This document shows positions 34,331 to 46,534 of a stretch of DNA of 64,000 nucleotides, piece after piece. Every line of letters starts with the position of its first letter. Position 1 is the stretch's first letter. The DNA is from Acheta domesticus (taxonomy: Eukaryota > Arthropoda > Insecta > Orthoptera > Gryllidae). Both the position numbers and the translations under genes were made by a program. The notes beneath the pieces are model-generated. The model was not told where the DNA came from. It saw nothing but the letters and a program-made list of their open reading frames with translations, and did no database searches. The stretch spans positions 76,806,698 to 76,870,697 of the forward strand of contig JAHLJT010003656.1 of assembly GCA_031308135.1 (NCBI GenBank), read 5' to 3'.

Positions 34331-35587
34331 CATTCCTTCTGGACGCGAATTATCTTTGCCAAAACTGGATGACGGTGCTTTTCGTCTTTCCAAGTTCCGA
34401 GCGAGACTCTCAGTTCGGAGTTTATGCGTAACATGTGTAAAGACGTTAAGCAAACATTCGTTCACTACCATTTTCTTTCGTGATATTTAGTGGTAATCAG
34501 TGCCTTCAGTAGCATTGCTTTTTTCGTCACAAATTAATCCTGACAATTTCTAATCTATAAATTTCCATTTTCATACGAATGATTTTGATATTGTTATTAA
34601 GAATTGATGTTCTCAAAAATATTTGAAACAAAATCCTTTAGTACATGTAGGAGATTTAATTGTTAAGGAAAAGCATTGCCTTCTACAGTCAAAGAAAAAG
34701 TTCATCAATTGAAGGACTCAGTGGAATAAGGGGCTATCCCATATTGATTTAGTTTTGAGATATTGAGGGTTTTACCTAAACTTTCCTAATATAACTCAGT
34801 ACATTTTCAAACTTTTAAACACAGTACACTTGCATATAAATCCACATTTGATTTTAATAATAAAGTATAATAAAATAATAATATTTGAAGTTTTATATAA
34901 TGCTAATAACTCTTTTTCACACAAAATGTGGGGTAGACCCTTGCTTTACCTAGTCTTTCAATGGTAAAGAAGAAGATTACCGCATTAAATTTGTGTGTCA
35001 ATAGTTACCCCAGACCCGAATACGTTAGTAAAAGGTAACAAACAAGTTGCAAATATCCAAAAAGGTATCATATTCATTTGAATATCACAAAATAGAATGT
35101 TCGGAACTAATAGTCCAACTGTAAGTATTGGTAGCCCCACTATCATCGGATTTGGCGACGTGAAAGTAAAAGAATGAAGTCGGAGCTCCATAAATTAAAT
35201 CTATATTGATGTTATAGCATGAAAGTGTTCCGAGTTGGCTCCTTATATGTAGATGGACATCGCACAAGCGGGATTAACACAACGGAATTAGGAAACACAT
35301 GGATGTTGGAGAGACTGCGCTTTGTATTGGAAAACCTGAAGTATTTTGACTAAGGGACTGAGCTTGGGCTTGGACGCAAAAGAGAAAATGTATGAATAGT
35401 CGTAGACGTAGAGTAGTCGTAGAATGTAGATGTACGTCACGTAGGTAAGAATGGGGATGGTTGCAGATGGTCATGGATCAAAAAGAGGACTTGAGCGTGG
35501 TGATAGAATGTTCTCGTGGGTTCACATATGAACATAGACGACATAAAGACATGGACGTGAACATGGCCATGGAGACAAAGGTTGTTG
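34331..35587. other. AT-rich spacer
   Basis: No gene, RNA or clear repeat recognised. Confidence 0.5.
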
Positions 35588-35842
35588 ATTTTTTGACTGA
35601 TTGTTAAGTGTTTTCGGGCGCGTCAACTCTTCAGGTCATTAGTTACATAAGTGCAAAGCATGTATTTATCAAGAAATGTGGCAATATTATTCTCTCGCTG
35701 AATGACGAGATGCGGTAACTACATACATGCCGACTTACAGCCTTTTTTCTGAATCAGGTAGCTTCCATCTGCAAGGCACTGCTCTATCCGGAACAAGCTT
35801 TAAGTTCCTGATATGTGAGATACATGGTATGTAGTGCATGTA

Positions 35843-35891
<49 letters not shown>

Positions 35892-36157
35892 CAGGACGAG
35901 GACAGGAAATGTAAGAACAAAGAAAGATCGATGGCGGCCCGTGGCCCGTTTCTTAGGTTACTGCATTTTCTTATAACTGATCGAAGAGGCCTCGGAAACT
36001 ACTGTTTAGAGCAACTGGCCGTCAGAATTCTCGTTCAGCTAGAGGCTGAATTCGGCCTACCATCTAGCTGCTTAGAAAATCCTGACACCGCCGTGATTCA
36101 AACCCTAGGCCAGAGGCACTGGAGTGGCATCAATTGATGCCCTCAGCTACCTAGCCG
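35588..36157 (-). mobile_element. SINE1, full-length, minus strand, with expanded (GT)n
   Basis: The tail-side TTCGGGCGCGTCAACTC is at the left and the head GATTCAAACCCTAGGCC to CCTCAGCTACCTAGCC at the right. The family's short TAAGTGTGTGTAAG block has become a (GT)22 microsatellite at 35845-35888, so the SINE seeded the repeat. Confidence 0.9.
35845..35888. repeat. (GT)22 microsatellite inside SINE1
   Basis: About 44 bases of uninterrupted GT at the position of the SINE1 GTGTGTAAG block. Confidence 0.97.
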
Positions 36158-38169
36158 AAAGATGGCCGTGGTCTTTCGCGTGGTCATGAACATGTGTGAG
36201 AAGAGACACGGACCTGAGCATAGTCCTAGACTTTAGCTAGATATGAATATGACACGGGTGCGGGCTCGGCGAGTGGTTGGGGGTGGGCGTGGGCGTGAGC
36301 GTGAGCGTGGGCGGAGTGCAACCTATCACCGGAGACCCTGCAGCGGCGCGGAGGTCTTGATTCAAGAGATTCCCCAACAGTGGCCGGAAAGTAGGTCGCC
36401 GGCAGTAAACTGCCCTTATTGGCACTTGCTTGCCCAGAGGACCAGCTGTTGGCCCTCGGCCGCCGGGACACATAACATGCACTTTGTCTCCCTTCACCTC
36501 TCACCTTCCTCCGCCCAGAGGTTTTCCTGCTGGAAGGAGGAGGTATCGAACAGAGCTACGAAACGCTGCTGTCGTCGAAAAGGAAACAGTGGCGAAAATG
36601 GAATCAAATCAACAGTATCTTCCACTTTACGTGTAGATATCAATACAACTATGTCGGCCACTGTTCTGCTGTCACTAAAAATATTCTCTCCGATATTGAC
36701 ATTAATACAAACCAATTGGTTTCCTAGATCAATGACTCCTAGATCAATGACTTGGACGAGTCCATGTGCAGCGCAGCGCCATGCGAGAAGAAGAATGTGA
36801 TGTTAACGATAGCGCTCATAAAATCTCGTGATTATAGTGATCATTGAATCAAGACGCCGTGTTCGTTTTTTTGTAAAACTAACTAGTCTGGCTGCATAGC
36901 GGTGAGCTCTCTAGCTTTTCTCTGGTTGTTAGCCTGGGACGGGTGCTCAGATCTCACTTCTAATAATTCCATGTGGCATTCGTGGTGTTTCGTACGTTTC
37001 TCGATTAATTAAGGGTTTTTTTCGTTTCCTATTTACACTGTTGATCTTTCATTCATCCTATCTTTAGTACTGCAACGATTTCCATTTAAAATAATTATTC
37101 CTGGTATAATCACAGCTCGAAAACAAGTGATCGTAGACTAATAATTTAGAAATAAAGAGAGGTAATCTATGCCTATTTATCGCGCACAAGTTTAATGTTT
37201 CGTTTCATTAAAGAAAGAAATTTCTAAAATTAAAAAAAGGATACAAAATATTTTCAATATTGATACGTACGTATTTACTAAAGAATGTACGTAATTACTA
37301 GCGACTTTCATAACTCAGAGCACGAGGATTAGCTGCATGTTTTAATGGATATTAATAAAAGGCTTCTTAATTTCCTTTCCAGCACAAGTACAGTGTCCAA
37401 AAGGAGAATCAATATCAACTAAATGGTGGAAGAATACGACAAAAGCACTTACAAAGAAGGAATAGAAAAATTACAAAAGATATATAGAAGTGAACGAGTA
37501 TCTGATTCCTAGAAACATACAGAAGATTATAAAATAATACCAAAATAGTGGTTAAGCAACTGGCAACAAGAAAAGCAGAAAAGAAGTAACAACACCGCAA
37601 CAAAAACAGAGTCCATACTCTCCGAGCTTCATTCAACTGTGCGAGAGCACTGCTTCGAGATACCGTACTTCGAAAGCCTGACAACAAACCCCTTGTTTAC
37701 AACGTTCGCATCCAAAACGAAAACAAGCTTCTGGAACAGTTGAAAACCACAAAATGAACAAATTCTTGAGTACATTTCAGAGTATCATGAATTCACTCCT
37801 GCGAGAAAGGAAATATCTTATTACATGCGAATCGCCTGCAGCTGTTTCCTCGCAAATTAACATTCTGACTCTCAAGTTATGCAAATGTATGCAAACCCGA
37901 GAGGCAAGTTTTTGTTCGTACAGCAATTCTCGCGATTCATTTAAGTTGACGAAGAGGGCGACGTCGCGCCCCGCAGTTCTTTGTCGGAGGGGGGAAGCAG
38001 TTGGGGGGGGGGAGGAGTTAACGCGTGTCTCTGCCGTCATCCGCTACTCTCAGACACCTGCACAGGAAACGCCTCCTTGAAAACTCCCCGCTGTCTGCAC
38101 CTCATCTCCCATGTTCGTCTCGATACTTATGGGGTCTCTTGCGAGACTCAAGATTTTTTTTTAACTGGC
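36158..38169. other. Mixed DNA, no supported gene
   Basis: A GC-rich stretch (36240-36560) begins with GTGGGCGTGAGCGTGAGC repeats. Then AT-rich sequence runs to 37900, with a 9-G run at about 38005. Frames up to 185 codons overlap the GC-rich part without recognisable domains. Confidence 0.4.
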
Positions 38170-38695
38170 AAAGGTAGCTCAGGGCATCAACTGATGTCAT
38201 AGCAGCGCTTCTGACCGGGAGGTCCAAGAGTTGGAGTCCCCACGGTGGAAGGATTTTCAACACTAGGTCAGACATCTTGGTCGAGTTCAGCCGTTGTCTG
38301 GAGGAGAATTCTTGCGGCGGGCTGCTTCGATCGATATTTTTCCGTGGTTTCTCCGATAAACACCAGGCGAATGCCGGAGTAGAACCCTAACAAACGGAAC
38401 ACGGACCGCGCGTGATCTTTCCTTCCTTATCCTATCCACATCCCTTACACACGTACATGTACTACATTACCCCACATGTCGGAAGATCAGCCGGGAACTT
38501 TAGGGATTGTTCCGGCTAGGGCGGTGGAAGATACCTGGATGGAGAAAATTCTTGCAAGCGACGCAGGTCGGCTCCGGATCTCGCCAGCCAACGGGGAAGG
38601 ATAACTACCACCTCCCGCAATATAAAATATTCACTACACTTACGGGACTAAATTACCTTAGAAGGAGATGCGCTCGGAATACTAATCAATTAATA
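38170..38695 (+). mobile_element. SINE1, full-length
   Basis: Head GGTAGCTCAGGGCATCAACT, degenerate B-box GAGTTGGAGTCCC, core GTCTGGAGGAGAATTCTTGC, body GCGAATGCCGGAGTAGAACC, and tail ACTTACGGGACTAAATTACC to ACTAATCAATTAAT. Confidence 0.9.
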
Positions 38696-38869
38696 AAGTT
38701 GTTTTCTTCTTTCAAGAGGTAGCTGACGCTGGTCACGTGGGCAAAGGGTAGGTCCTATAATACTTTATTCTGCCAAAACATTCTATGCACTCGTAGTTAC
38801 GCATTAACAATTTATCAAGAAGACGAAAAAAATATACGTACGGCAGAAACAGTTAGAGCATGACAAAAG

Positions 38870-39450
38870 TTTTCGAATAACGGCGGTAATACGTCGGAAA
38901 GTGTAATAGGGCCTCTCCTGTTCATAGCTTTCGAAAATAACACATATTTGAAAGAACGATTATTTCCAGACGATTCCGTGTTAAACCGAGTAAATAAACC
39001 CGAAGATGATTAATATATTTTGCAATACGACTTAGAACGCTTGCGGTATTGAGACACAATAAACGTAATGGACATTCACAGATCGAAAAGTAAAAGACTG
39101 GGGTCAAAGTCACGCTGAAAGTGATTATTATGTGGGTAACGATTTCATTTCGCGAGTATCGTCACGTCAGTACGTTGGTACTAAGTTCGAAAATTAGTTA
39201 GGGCGAGAAGATCATATAAATCAAGCAATGAGAAAGAAGTGAAAGTCTCTTAATTATGTAATGTGAACATTAAAGAAATGTAGGTACGAAAAACGCGAAA
39301 GAATTTGCAAATATTCTAACATCGCTTCCCCATTTTATTTTGGAATACAGAGAGACTTGTGGGGAGCCATAAAACCTACTCAAAGAAAATGTGAAAAGAA
39401 TTCAAAACAAAGCTTTTAAGTTCACGTAAGTGAAAACCCGTTGAGACAGC
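38870..39450 (+). pseudogene. Degenerate non-LTR (Jockey/CR1-type) reverse transcriptase fragment
   Basis: A + strand frame at about 38877-38989 reads SVIGPLLFIAFENNTYLKER then LFPDDSVLNRV. This matches the reverse transcriptase pattern G-x-V-x-GPLLFI-x-F-x-N followed by F-A-D-D-S-x-L. The catalytic Y/F-A-D-D signature has become FPDD. Downstream, LQYDLERL and MDIHRSKSK fit the next RT segment. A shifted frame near 39340-39420 reads ENVKRIQNKAFKFT, like the R-I-Q-R-A-x-R-F stretch of LINE thumb and C-terminal regions. Many in-frame stops and at least one frameshift separate the pieces, so it is a dead partial copy. Clade is inferred from these short matches. Confidence 0.7.
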
Positions 39451-40045
39451 CATGTGAAACGCTCGAAACAAGAATGAAAGAGGGTCTTTGCACTTTGTAT
39501 ACGTAGGCAAACCGTCTTCGCAGGAATTTCAGAATATGATAATCAATGTATTTCGGCAGAGAAGACCGTCCCAAAGTTCGGATCCAAATGCAGACAACAG
39601 ATGCGGGGAAATTTTCATTCGTCAGGAACACTATGAAAGATGGAAACAGTTTGCCAAGAGCGATTTTAAAAACTATTCTCCACAAGGTCCGAACGATGGT
39701 CTAGGTTCTGACATGATTCTCACAAAAGTCCCAGAAACGTATTGGAATTAGTTAGTATCAATATATTAAACAACGTTACAAGCTTACATGTACAGTAGTG
39801 CTAAAAACCCGCATCACATCGCTCATAGTTGTCATCTGCAATATAATCCTGAAAATACACCACCTGATTTGCAAATATCGAGTGAGTTATGAAAGTAATG
39901 GAATCGGAAACATTGTATAATCCACATAAAATATTTGATTACCAATTTCTACTAATTTTTGCTTAAAATTTGAATGATCTGTAAAACAAAGAAAATACAG
40001 AATACCCCTTTTTCTTTAGGTGATGTGGTTTCATTGAGCACTACA
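39451..40045. other. Sequence 3' of the LINE fragment
   Basis: An 87-codon + frame (39488-39751) lies just after the RT remnant and could be host or LINE-derived. I do not recognise it. The rest is AT-rich. Confidence 0.35.
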
Positions 40046-40200
40046 ATAGTATGTATTTGGTATTTTAGGGACGAATTAATTCGAATTTTTATAACTAGGG
40101 GGATCCGAGCCCTATTTTTATTTATAAACCACGCCTGAAGGTAAGGTAGACATATGGCGACTGTGACCTTGTCCCACCACCGCATACCGTTTGTTTCGTC
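40046..40200 (-). mobile_element. SINE3 body fragment
   Basis: Shares GGTATTTTAGGGACGAATTA, GAGCCCTATTTTTATTTATA and ACGCCTGAAGGTAAGGTAGA patterns with 13699-13860. The tRNA-like head is absent. Confidence 0.6.
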
Positions 40201-40431
40201 ACACACCTCTAGAAATTGAGTTGATTTGTGTTAAAACTCTTAATTTTTGTCCCGGCTTGGACATACATAGTATGTTAAAATTTAAGTAACTTGATGTCGT
40301 GTGTCGTGCAGTTCAGGGAGGCGTTTTAAAGGGCATCGTAGGGCAATGGTGTCGAGTGCTGTGAAGTGCAAGGAAATATTATGTAACGCGGCGCCTTGTA
40401 GCGCTGTCCTGTGAAATATTAAGATTATTAA

Positions 40432-40467
<36 letters not shown>

Positions 40468-41560
40468 TTTTACTCTAGAGATATATTTAGTCTGCATTGT
40501 AATTAATTGACACAGAATGTACTCAATTGCTGAAGTACTCAAGAATAGCCACCCCTGAAATGTTCCAAGTTTCAAATGACGTTTACCTTTTCTGTTTGGA
40601 CAGTCACTTTCTCTTTCGACGAATCAATTTTTTCAAGAATTTTTATTCATTAGAAGTATTGAAAAAACTCAAATTTGGAGATTTTATTTTGAGGTTTTCT
40701 TGTCGTTATAGGTTTCTTTCCGTCCACATTTTTGTTTGAAGAAAACTACGTAATGGGTAATATGAATACTACTCCCTCAGCTAGCCTGTTCTCCATTGAG
40801 GTCGAAGATTTCTACAGTATGGTAAAGGTAGGAAGTTGATGCCTGAGGGAAGTTATATCTGACATTGACTCTACTTTTCGGAAATATATATGGATTGAAG
40901 AATATGTTCATCGGTCACCTGATCACATTTACGCGAAAAAAAACTGGAAACAAAATAAAAAATTACTATACATTTAGCCGAGAAAACTGTTTGAAACTAC
41001 GAATATTACAACAAGCTTAGTTCCGGGATTGCCAAACTGCGACCGGGACGCCTGGTCCGGCTTAAGAATTGTTTTTGTCCTGCGTTTAGGACGGAATAAT
41101 CCCTCTACCTTCCTTAATAAAAATTATCACACTAGAAAAAAGGGATAAGGTATACCTATCTAATAACTATGTGTAAGGTACTAGTGGTTGTTGCTTTTGA
41201 TAACAATTTTCCAGACAGACTTGCATGATTTTTCAGTTCGACCCTCAAGTTCAAAAGTTTGGAAACCTCTCTGTTAGGGAATTAAAACTAAGCTGGAGGA
41301 CATATCAAGAGAAGGGCTGGAATATATTGTCTGTGAATAAAAGTGCATTACTAAATCCGTTTATTTATTGCTGATATAATACATGCAACCTCAGAATAAT
41401 AATTAAAAATATGTTTTGACTTTCAAACTTACTATTGACAGGTCTCCGATCTATTAAAACATACTTCAAATCAGACTTACAAAAAAACGTTTGTGAACAA
41501 ATGACTGAAAACAAATATAATTAAACACATCCAAACTTGCAAAATGTGCTCATACAAAAT
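40201..41560. other. AT-rich DNA with an (ATT)n microsatellite
   Basis: An (ATT)n tract of about 12 units lies at 40431-40466. No gene is supported in the rest. Confidence 0.55.
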
Positions 41561-41579
41561 TTTGTCAGCAGGGTATTCA

Positions 41580-42260
41580 TTCTGATACCGCGCTCCAACG
41601 CCCCACAACCGCCGGAGCACCTGCTCACAGGTCGGGCGTAGTGCACCTCGCCCACGCCTCCAAGTGCAGCATCACCACAGCTGGAACCGCTACCGCCTCC
41701 ACCGCCACTGCCACCACCGCCATCACGACCAACACCACCACCTCCACCGCTCCACCGCCGCCGCAACCGCCACCACCGACACTGCGGTCGCCGATACCGC
41801 CATCACCATCGCCACCGCCACCGTCATCACCACCGCCACCGCCATCACCATCGCCACCGCCATCACCACCGCCACTGCCACCAGCACCACCACCGCCATT
41901 GTCACAGCCACCGCCACCGACGCTGCCGTCACCGCCGCCATCGCCTCCGCCGCCGTCATCACCGCCACCACCACCGCCGCCGCCGTCGCCCCGCCGCACA
42001 CCCGCGCGCTGCGCCGCAACTTTGTCCCCATTAATTAAATTAGCCCCGCCGCATCGGCGCCCCCGCCCGCCACCGGCGCCGGGCGACGTTATTGGAATAA
42101 CATCTTGAACGAGAGCGCCCACACCGCGGCCCCGACGCCACCTCGCTCGCCCCCGCCCCCCTCCCCACGCTGTTGAGTTATCGCGGCCTCGCTTCGTCGC
42201 ATTGCTATTACGACCTCGCACCCGCCTTCATGAGGGATCGGCCCTTCCCTTACCAAGGAC
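41580..42260. repeat. CpG-rich island with CCRCCR simple repeats
   Basis: From about 41680 to 42000 the + strand is a run of CCACCG, CCATCA and CCGCCG triplets, making overlapping Pro, Thr/Ala and Gly frames. From 42000 to 42260 the sequence is CpG-dense and less repetitive (GCCGCATCGGCGCCCCCGC), with ATTAATTAAATTAG inside. The latter could be regulatory, but nothing proves it. Confidence 0.75.
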
Positions 42261-42362
42261 GCGCTCTCCACCAAATTTGCCATGCATGCTTGACCCGCCT
42301 TGTTGTTAATCGTCGATTGATTGACTAGTGTTTCCGCGTTCGTCAAATGCAACGGTCATTAG

Positions 42363-43796
42363 TAGAAACCGGAAAAATATGTAGTATGAGAGGTGAAAAT
42401 ATATTTTTTCATTGCATAAATATGTAATGAAAACAGTAATAATATGTAATAAAAATGTGAAATAGAATATAATATGTAATATTACAATACAGTAATTATA
42501 AAACGAAAATTTACATAATACGAAATTATATTTATAAAAATATTCCTAAAGAAATTTTAAATGTAAAACATATGTTTGGAAATTCAGGTTAAAGGTCACA
42601 AAATGTGGTGTCAGTGATACTATTCACACGTAAGGTGAAACTGATATCAGTCACTGACGCACACTTCCCGCTACACTGAGTTTAACTGAAGCAGGCGTGC
42701 CGGACTGTGTGAACACTCGACTGCGTCATCATGTAGCATACTTCGAGTAAACAGCATGCAGTAATAATGTAGGAAAAATTGCTGTTTTGAAAATATTTCT
42801 TTTCATAAAAAAATACGTAATAAAATTGATAAAATAAAATAATATTTCGGGAAAATGGCAAATATGTAAAATATGTACTACATATGTAAAAATATGTAAC
42901 GAAGAACTTTGATATTGTATTATAAAAGCGACGATTCGACAAGATTACATTTTTTAGAGCGATAAGTAGAAAGAAAAAATATGTAATTACTAGACATCGG
43001 ATGATAAGGGAAATGCCTTTTTTTCTAGCGAACTTATTTAAAAGCTGACAATATATGTATGCGAATCATGACAAATGGTGACATATGACGAAGTTTTATA
43101 ATGCTTATTTTTGCTTATTTCAGCATAAATGCCTTTTTTTGCATAAATGCCTTTTCTCTAGAATTATTGCTCATGTTTGCCTTTTATCTATTATTTTTAT
43201 ATACAATGCTAAAATATCAGAAAATTGGCCATGGTCCAACCTGACCATTCATTACAAATACCTTCAGTTCACGTATTTGTATTTTGAAATACTAGAGAAT
43301 TCCTGTAAGTATACCAACATATTTTTCTCCATTCCCCTATTTCATAAATACTGGGGAAGCCATGTTCTGAGAAAATGTCGATTGACAATACACCGAGGGC
43401 ACGTTTTGAGTGGAAATAGATATAAATTCCCAGAAGGTTTCCGTGTTGCTAATGTTGGACTTCTAAAACATATGCCAAACACATCAGTAGGTGTTCAGAA
43501 ATCCTTCTCTGTATTCAAACTGATTTGTCTCCCAATCGTTGAAGATTTGAAATTCCGATCCTTGAAAAGTTACTAGTAATATATTGCAATGGAAACTATT
43601 AAGAATAAAATGTAGAAAAGTTGTAAATATGTATGAAGTTTTACAAATAATTTTTAATTTTATTGTGAATGTAATTACAACAATGCCTTTTACTCCTTAT
43701 TCTTGACATTTTCAGTGCCTTTTTAGGCGCCTAAAAGACGATTTTTTAATGCCTAAACATCCGATGTCTAGTAATTACATAAAAATCCGGTCTCTA
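42363..43796. mobile_element. hAT-superfamily DNA transposon, 1434 bp
   Basis: The ends read TAGAAACCGGAAAAATATG and, on the other strand, TAGAGACCGGATTTTTATG. They are flanked by a perfect 8-bp target duplication GTCATTAG (42355-42362 and 43797-43804), the length typical of hAT. Subterminal regions repeat AAATATGTAA many times, as in hAT transposase-binding ends. A further 24-bp exact inverted pair built on ATGTAATTACTAGACATCGG lies at 42980-43003 and 43758-43781. The left one is preceded by a degraded terminus, TAGAAAGAAAAAATATG (42967). This suggests an internal relative or a rearranged end. A decayed transposase C-terminus is inside. Confidence 0.88.
43085..43576 (+). pseudogene. Decayed hAT transposase C-terminal fragment
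   Basis: A 163-codon frame ends with NTSVGVQKSFSVFKL at about 43478-43522, then EDLKFRSLKSY. This resembles the hAT dimerisation motif in which S-(V/A)-x-V-E-R-x-F-S-x-(Y/L)-K is followed by a basic helix. The conserved E-R is Q-K here. Upstream residues are rich in Phe, Ile and Tyr and look eroded. The DDE core and BED zinc finger are not visible. It lies within the TIR-bounded hAT element and cannot encode an active enzyme. Confidence 0.5.
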
Positions 43797-44262
43797 GTCA
43801 TTAGTCGCGTAAGTGTAAAGTGAGGTCGCGGCGGTCTTCCCTCGCTAGATGACGAGACCTGGTGCGCACCTACACGTCGGTTTGCGGGGATTTCTCCAAC
43901 CAGGTATCTCCTACAAGCGGGGCACCGATCCCGCCGGAACAAGCTCTAAGCTCACGACTGGTCTCACGGCATGTGGGGTAGTATAGAGCACATGAGTTTG
44001 TAAGTAAGGTGTGAGAAGAGGACAAGCAAGGGGAAGGAAAGATCTTGCGCACTTCGTGGCGCATTTGTTAGGGTTCTGCTTCGAATTTCGCGATGTTGAT
44101 CGAAAAAAAAACACGAAAACTCCCATTCAGAGCAGCCGGCCGGTAAAATTCTCCTCCACACAGTGGCTAGAGTTGAAAATTCTGCCCCCGCCGGGACTCT
44201 AACCTTAAGACCTCTCAATCAGAAGCACTGCACTGATTGATATTCTGAGCCAATTAAGCCCA

Positions 44263-44448
44263 TATTAATTGTCGATTCTAAACGTGCATTCTTTATTGGT
44301 ACTAAACTAATTCTATTGTTAGTTGTAACTGTTTAATAAATATCTTATAATAATTAAATTATCCCGTTCAATATTTGTTGAAACGTTGTACAAACAGAGT
44401 AATTGAAAAAAATTGTTAGTTAACTGTCATTAAATTTAATGGGATAAT

Positions 44449-44497
<49 letters not shown>

Positions 44498-45340
44498 CAA
44501 CAACAACAACCTAGTTCTAACATATTTGTAACCTTACAAACATCGCGAGGAACTGTTTTGCAAAATCTTGCGAGGAAATTGCTCCAATTTCATAGTTCTA
44601 TTGAGAAATAAAAATGTCCCTACATCTATAGAAATAGAAAAGAGTTAGAAATAGTTTAGTACCAATAACGTAAGCAATTGCACGCCACAAATCAAGGCCT
44701 TGTGGCATGAATGTGTTGGAAAGGTGTCGAATGGTGATTGTATGCGTACAGAAGGTTTAAACCCCAAGGAATATACGTTGTTAAGACAACCAATCAACAA
44801 ATATAGTATTCCACGTTTGACGCTGTTCATTTTGAAAAGCATGGCTCCGAGGACATATGCGAAAAGGTGGAAATAAGAGACTGGAGCCAGCAAGGAAATC
44901 GACGAATGATAAGGTGTTATTCGCATTGAATTATAATTGTGATTTTTGTTTATGTAATTTGGGATTTGAATTCAGACTCCTTATTTCAAGGATAAGGATA
45001 AGGATGATATTAGGATAGCGGTCGATGGGGTAGAATTGTTAAAATGTCGGTTGGAAATAGGTAGTCGCGCGTGGGTGTTTCACAGCTAGGGCCAGTCGGG
45101 TCCGCGAATGAATTAAATAGAAATTATTGAATCCCGGGAAGTAGCAAATAGTCGACGAAATTTCGGGAACATTTGTAATTTATTCTAACAATACGCAAGA
45201 GCGCAAAAATAGGGGCATTGAGAACACCCCATGGACCAAATCAAGCCAGAACACATCCGAGATGAATATCTCAGAAGTCATTGTCGAACGCTTACTTTAT
45301 TCAAAACCGCACGGTGCTTAAATGTATGTACAGATTAAAG
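44263..45340. other. AT-rich DNA with (AAT)n(AAC)n
   Basis: A compound microsatellite, (AAT)n passing into (AAC)n, spans 44451-44510. No gene is supported. Confidence 0.6.
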
Positions 45341-45487
45341 TTAATTCTTCTCCTCCAAACAGCGCAAGAATTCGACATAGCTTTGTAGCTAGTGTCGAAT
45401 ATACTGCCACCGACAGGACTCGAACCCTAGGATTTCCCCGTCAGAGTCATTGCAGTGGCGTCAATGATGCCTTGAGCCATGTAAGCT
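45341..45487 (-). mobile_element. SINE1 head fragment, minus strand
   Basis: On the minus strand: CCTAGGGTTCGAGTCCTGTC (B-box region), CTTGAGCC complement at the right end, and the TCTTCTCCTCCAAACAGCGC core at the left edge. The body is missing. Confidence 0.85.
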
Positions 45488-46100
45488 GGTTATCCTGTAT
45501 GTAACCAAATACTCTTCCTCCTCATGTTTTCTTCAAACCGTTTTTTTTAAAATTCTCTTTCGTTCCTGCACCATCGTTACATCGTTACTATGTGTAGTTA
45601 TTCCCTTTCCTATTTGTTCTTCCCTTAAATTGTACTTCGTTTTCTCTTCCCTTGCTCAGTCTTTGTTTTTCATTCCTTTGCAATGTCTTGACTCCACATT
45701 TCTCTATTCTCCTTTCTCGTATTTCCCGTATTAGCTTTCTCTTCTAGTCTCCTAGTCTCCCAACTCCCCATTTAGAACCAAAATCCGCCTTTGCTCTTTG
45801 GTCTACCCACGCTCATGCCTGATCACCATTTCATTTTATTCCTTCTCTCTCAGTCTCCTATCTCATTAATCTAAGACATTTTTCACATCCACCAATTTCT
45901 TCCCTTATCATATGACTAATTACCCACTTCCATGCCATCCTTGTCGGCGTTTCAAATTGCATACACATTTCTGCGTCATTCTAATTTTTCCCTTCCGTCC
46001 TGAGGCAGAAATAGCCAACTCTCCAAAATGTCATTACGAAAAACCTCTCCTTTCCCAGCCGACCAACAGTATCACATCCACGTGGCGCAACGAAATTCCA
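45488..46100. other. T/C-rich non-coding DNA
   Basis: Pyrimidine-rich, irregular sequence. No gene is supported. Confidence 0.5.
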
Positions 46101-46530
46101 CCTCACGCGTTAGTGACCGGAAGGAGGACGAGTGCTAAGGGACTTGAGAGGTGGACGGCGTTGCGTCGCCCTCGTCCGACATCCTCCCACATACTTGGCC
46201 ATCACGCACTCGCCCCGCCGACACACTCCACCCCCTCGTCACAGACGGTGTCGCCCCCAGCACCGCCCCCGCCGCCGCCCCCGCCACCACCGCTGCCCCC
46301 GCCGCCGCCGCCGTCCGGCGCCCACATCAAGTGCGACGCCGCCGCCCGCTCATTACTTATTGATACGCGAACTAACTAGCGGCGCTGCGCCGCCCCGCCG
46401 TGCGGAAATTAACATTACGGATTCAACACGCTCCTGTATAATTAACACGTTCGCTATTTGCCTATAAAGTTAGCTTTGTGCACATCCGCGAGACCAGACG
46501 GAAGCCCCAAGCGCCGACGGCCCGTTTCCG
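46101..46530. other. CpG island with CCG/CCN repeats
   Basis: A CCGCCN run at about 46255-46316 lies in a CpG-dense segment, followed by AT patches (GAAATTAACATTACGG, TATAATTAACACG). The 155-codon frame is driven by the repeat. It may be an island promoter or enhancer, but no exon is identified. Confidence 0.45.
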
Positions 46531-46534
46531 CTCC

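Larger units (their letters stand above)
42314..44262 (-). mobile_element. SINE1, minus strand, split by a hAT element
   Basis: The tail portion (GATTGATTGACTAGTGTTTC to GGTCATTAG) lies at 42314-42362. The remaining body and head lie at 43797-44262 (GTCATTAGTCGCGTAAGTGT, GGCGCATTTGTTAGGGTTCT, GGGACTCTAACCTTAAGACC). They join cleanly at an 8-bp duplication GTCATTAG, so the SINE was whole before the insertion. Confidence 0.92.
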
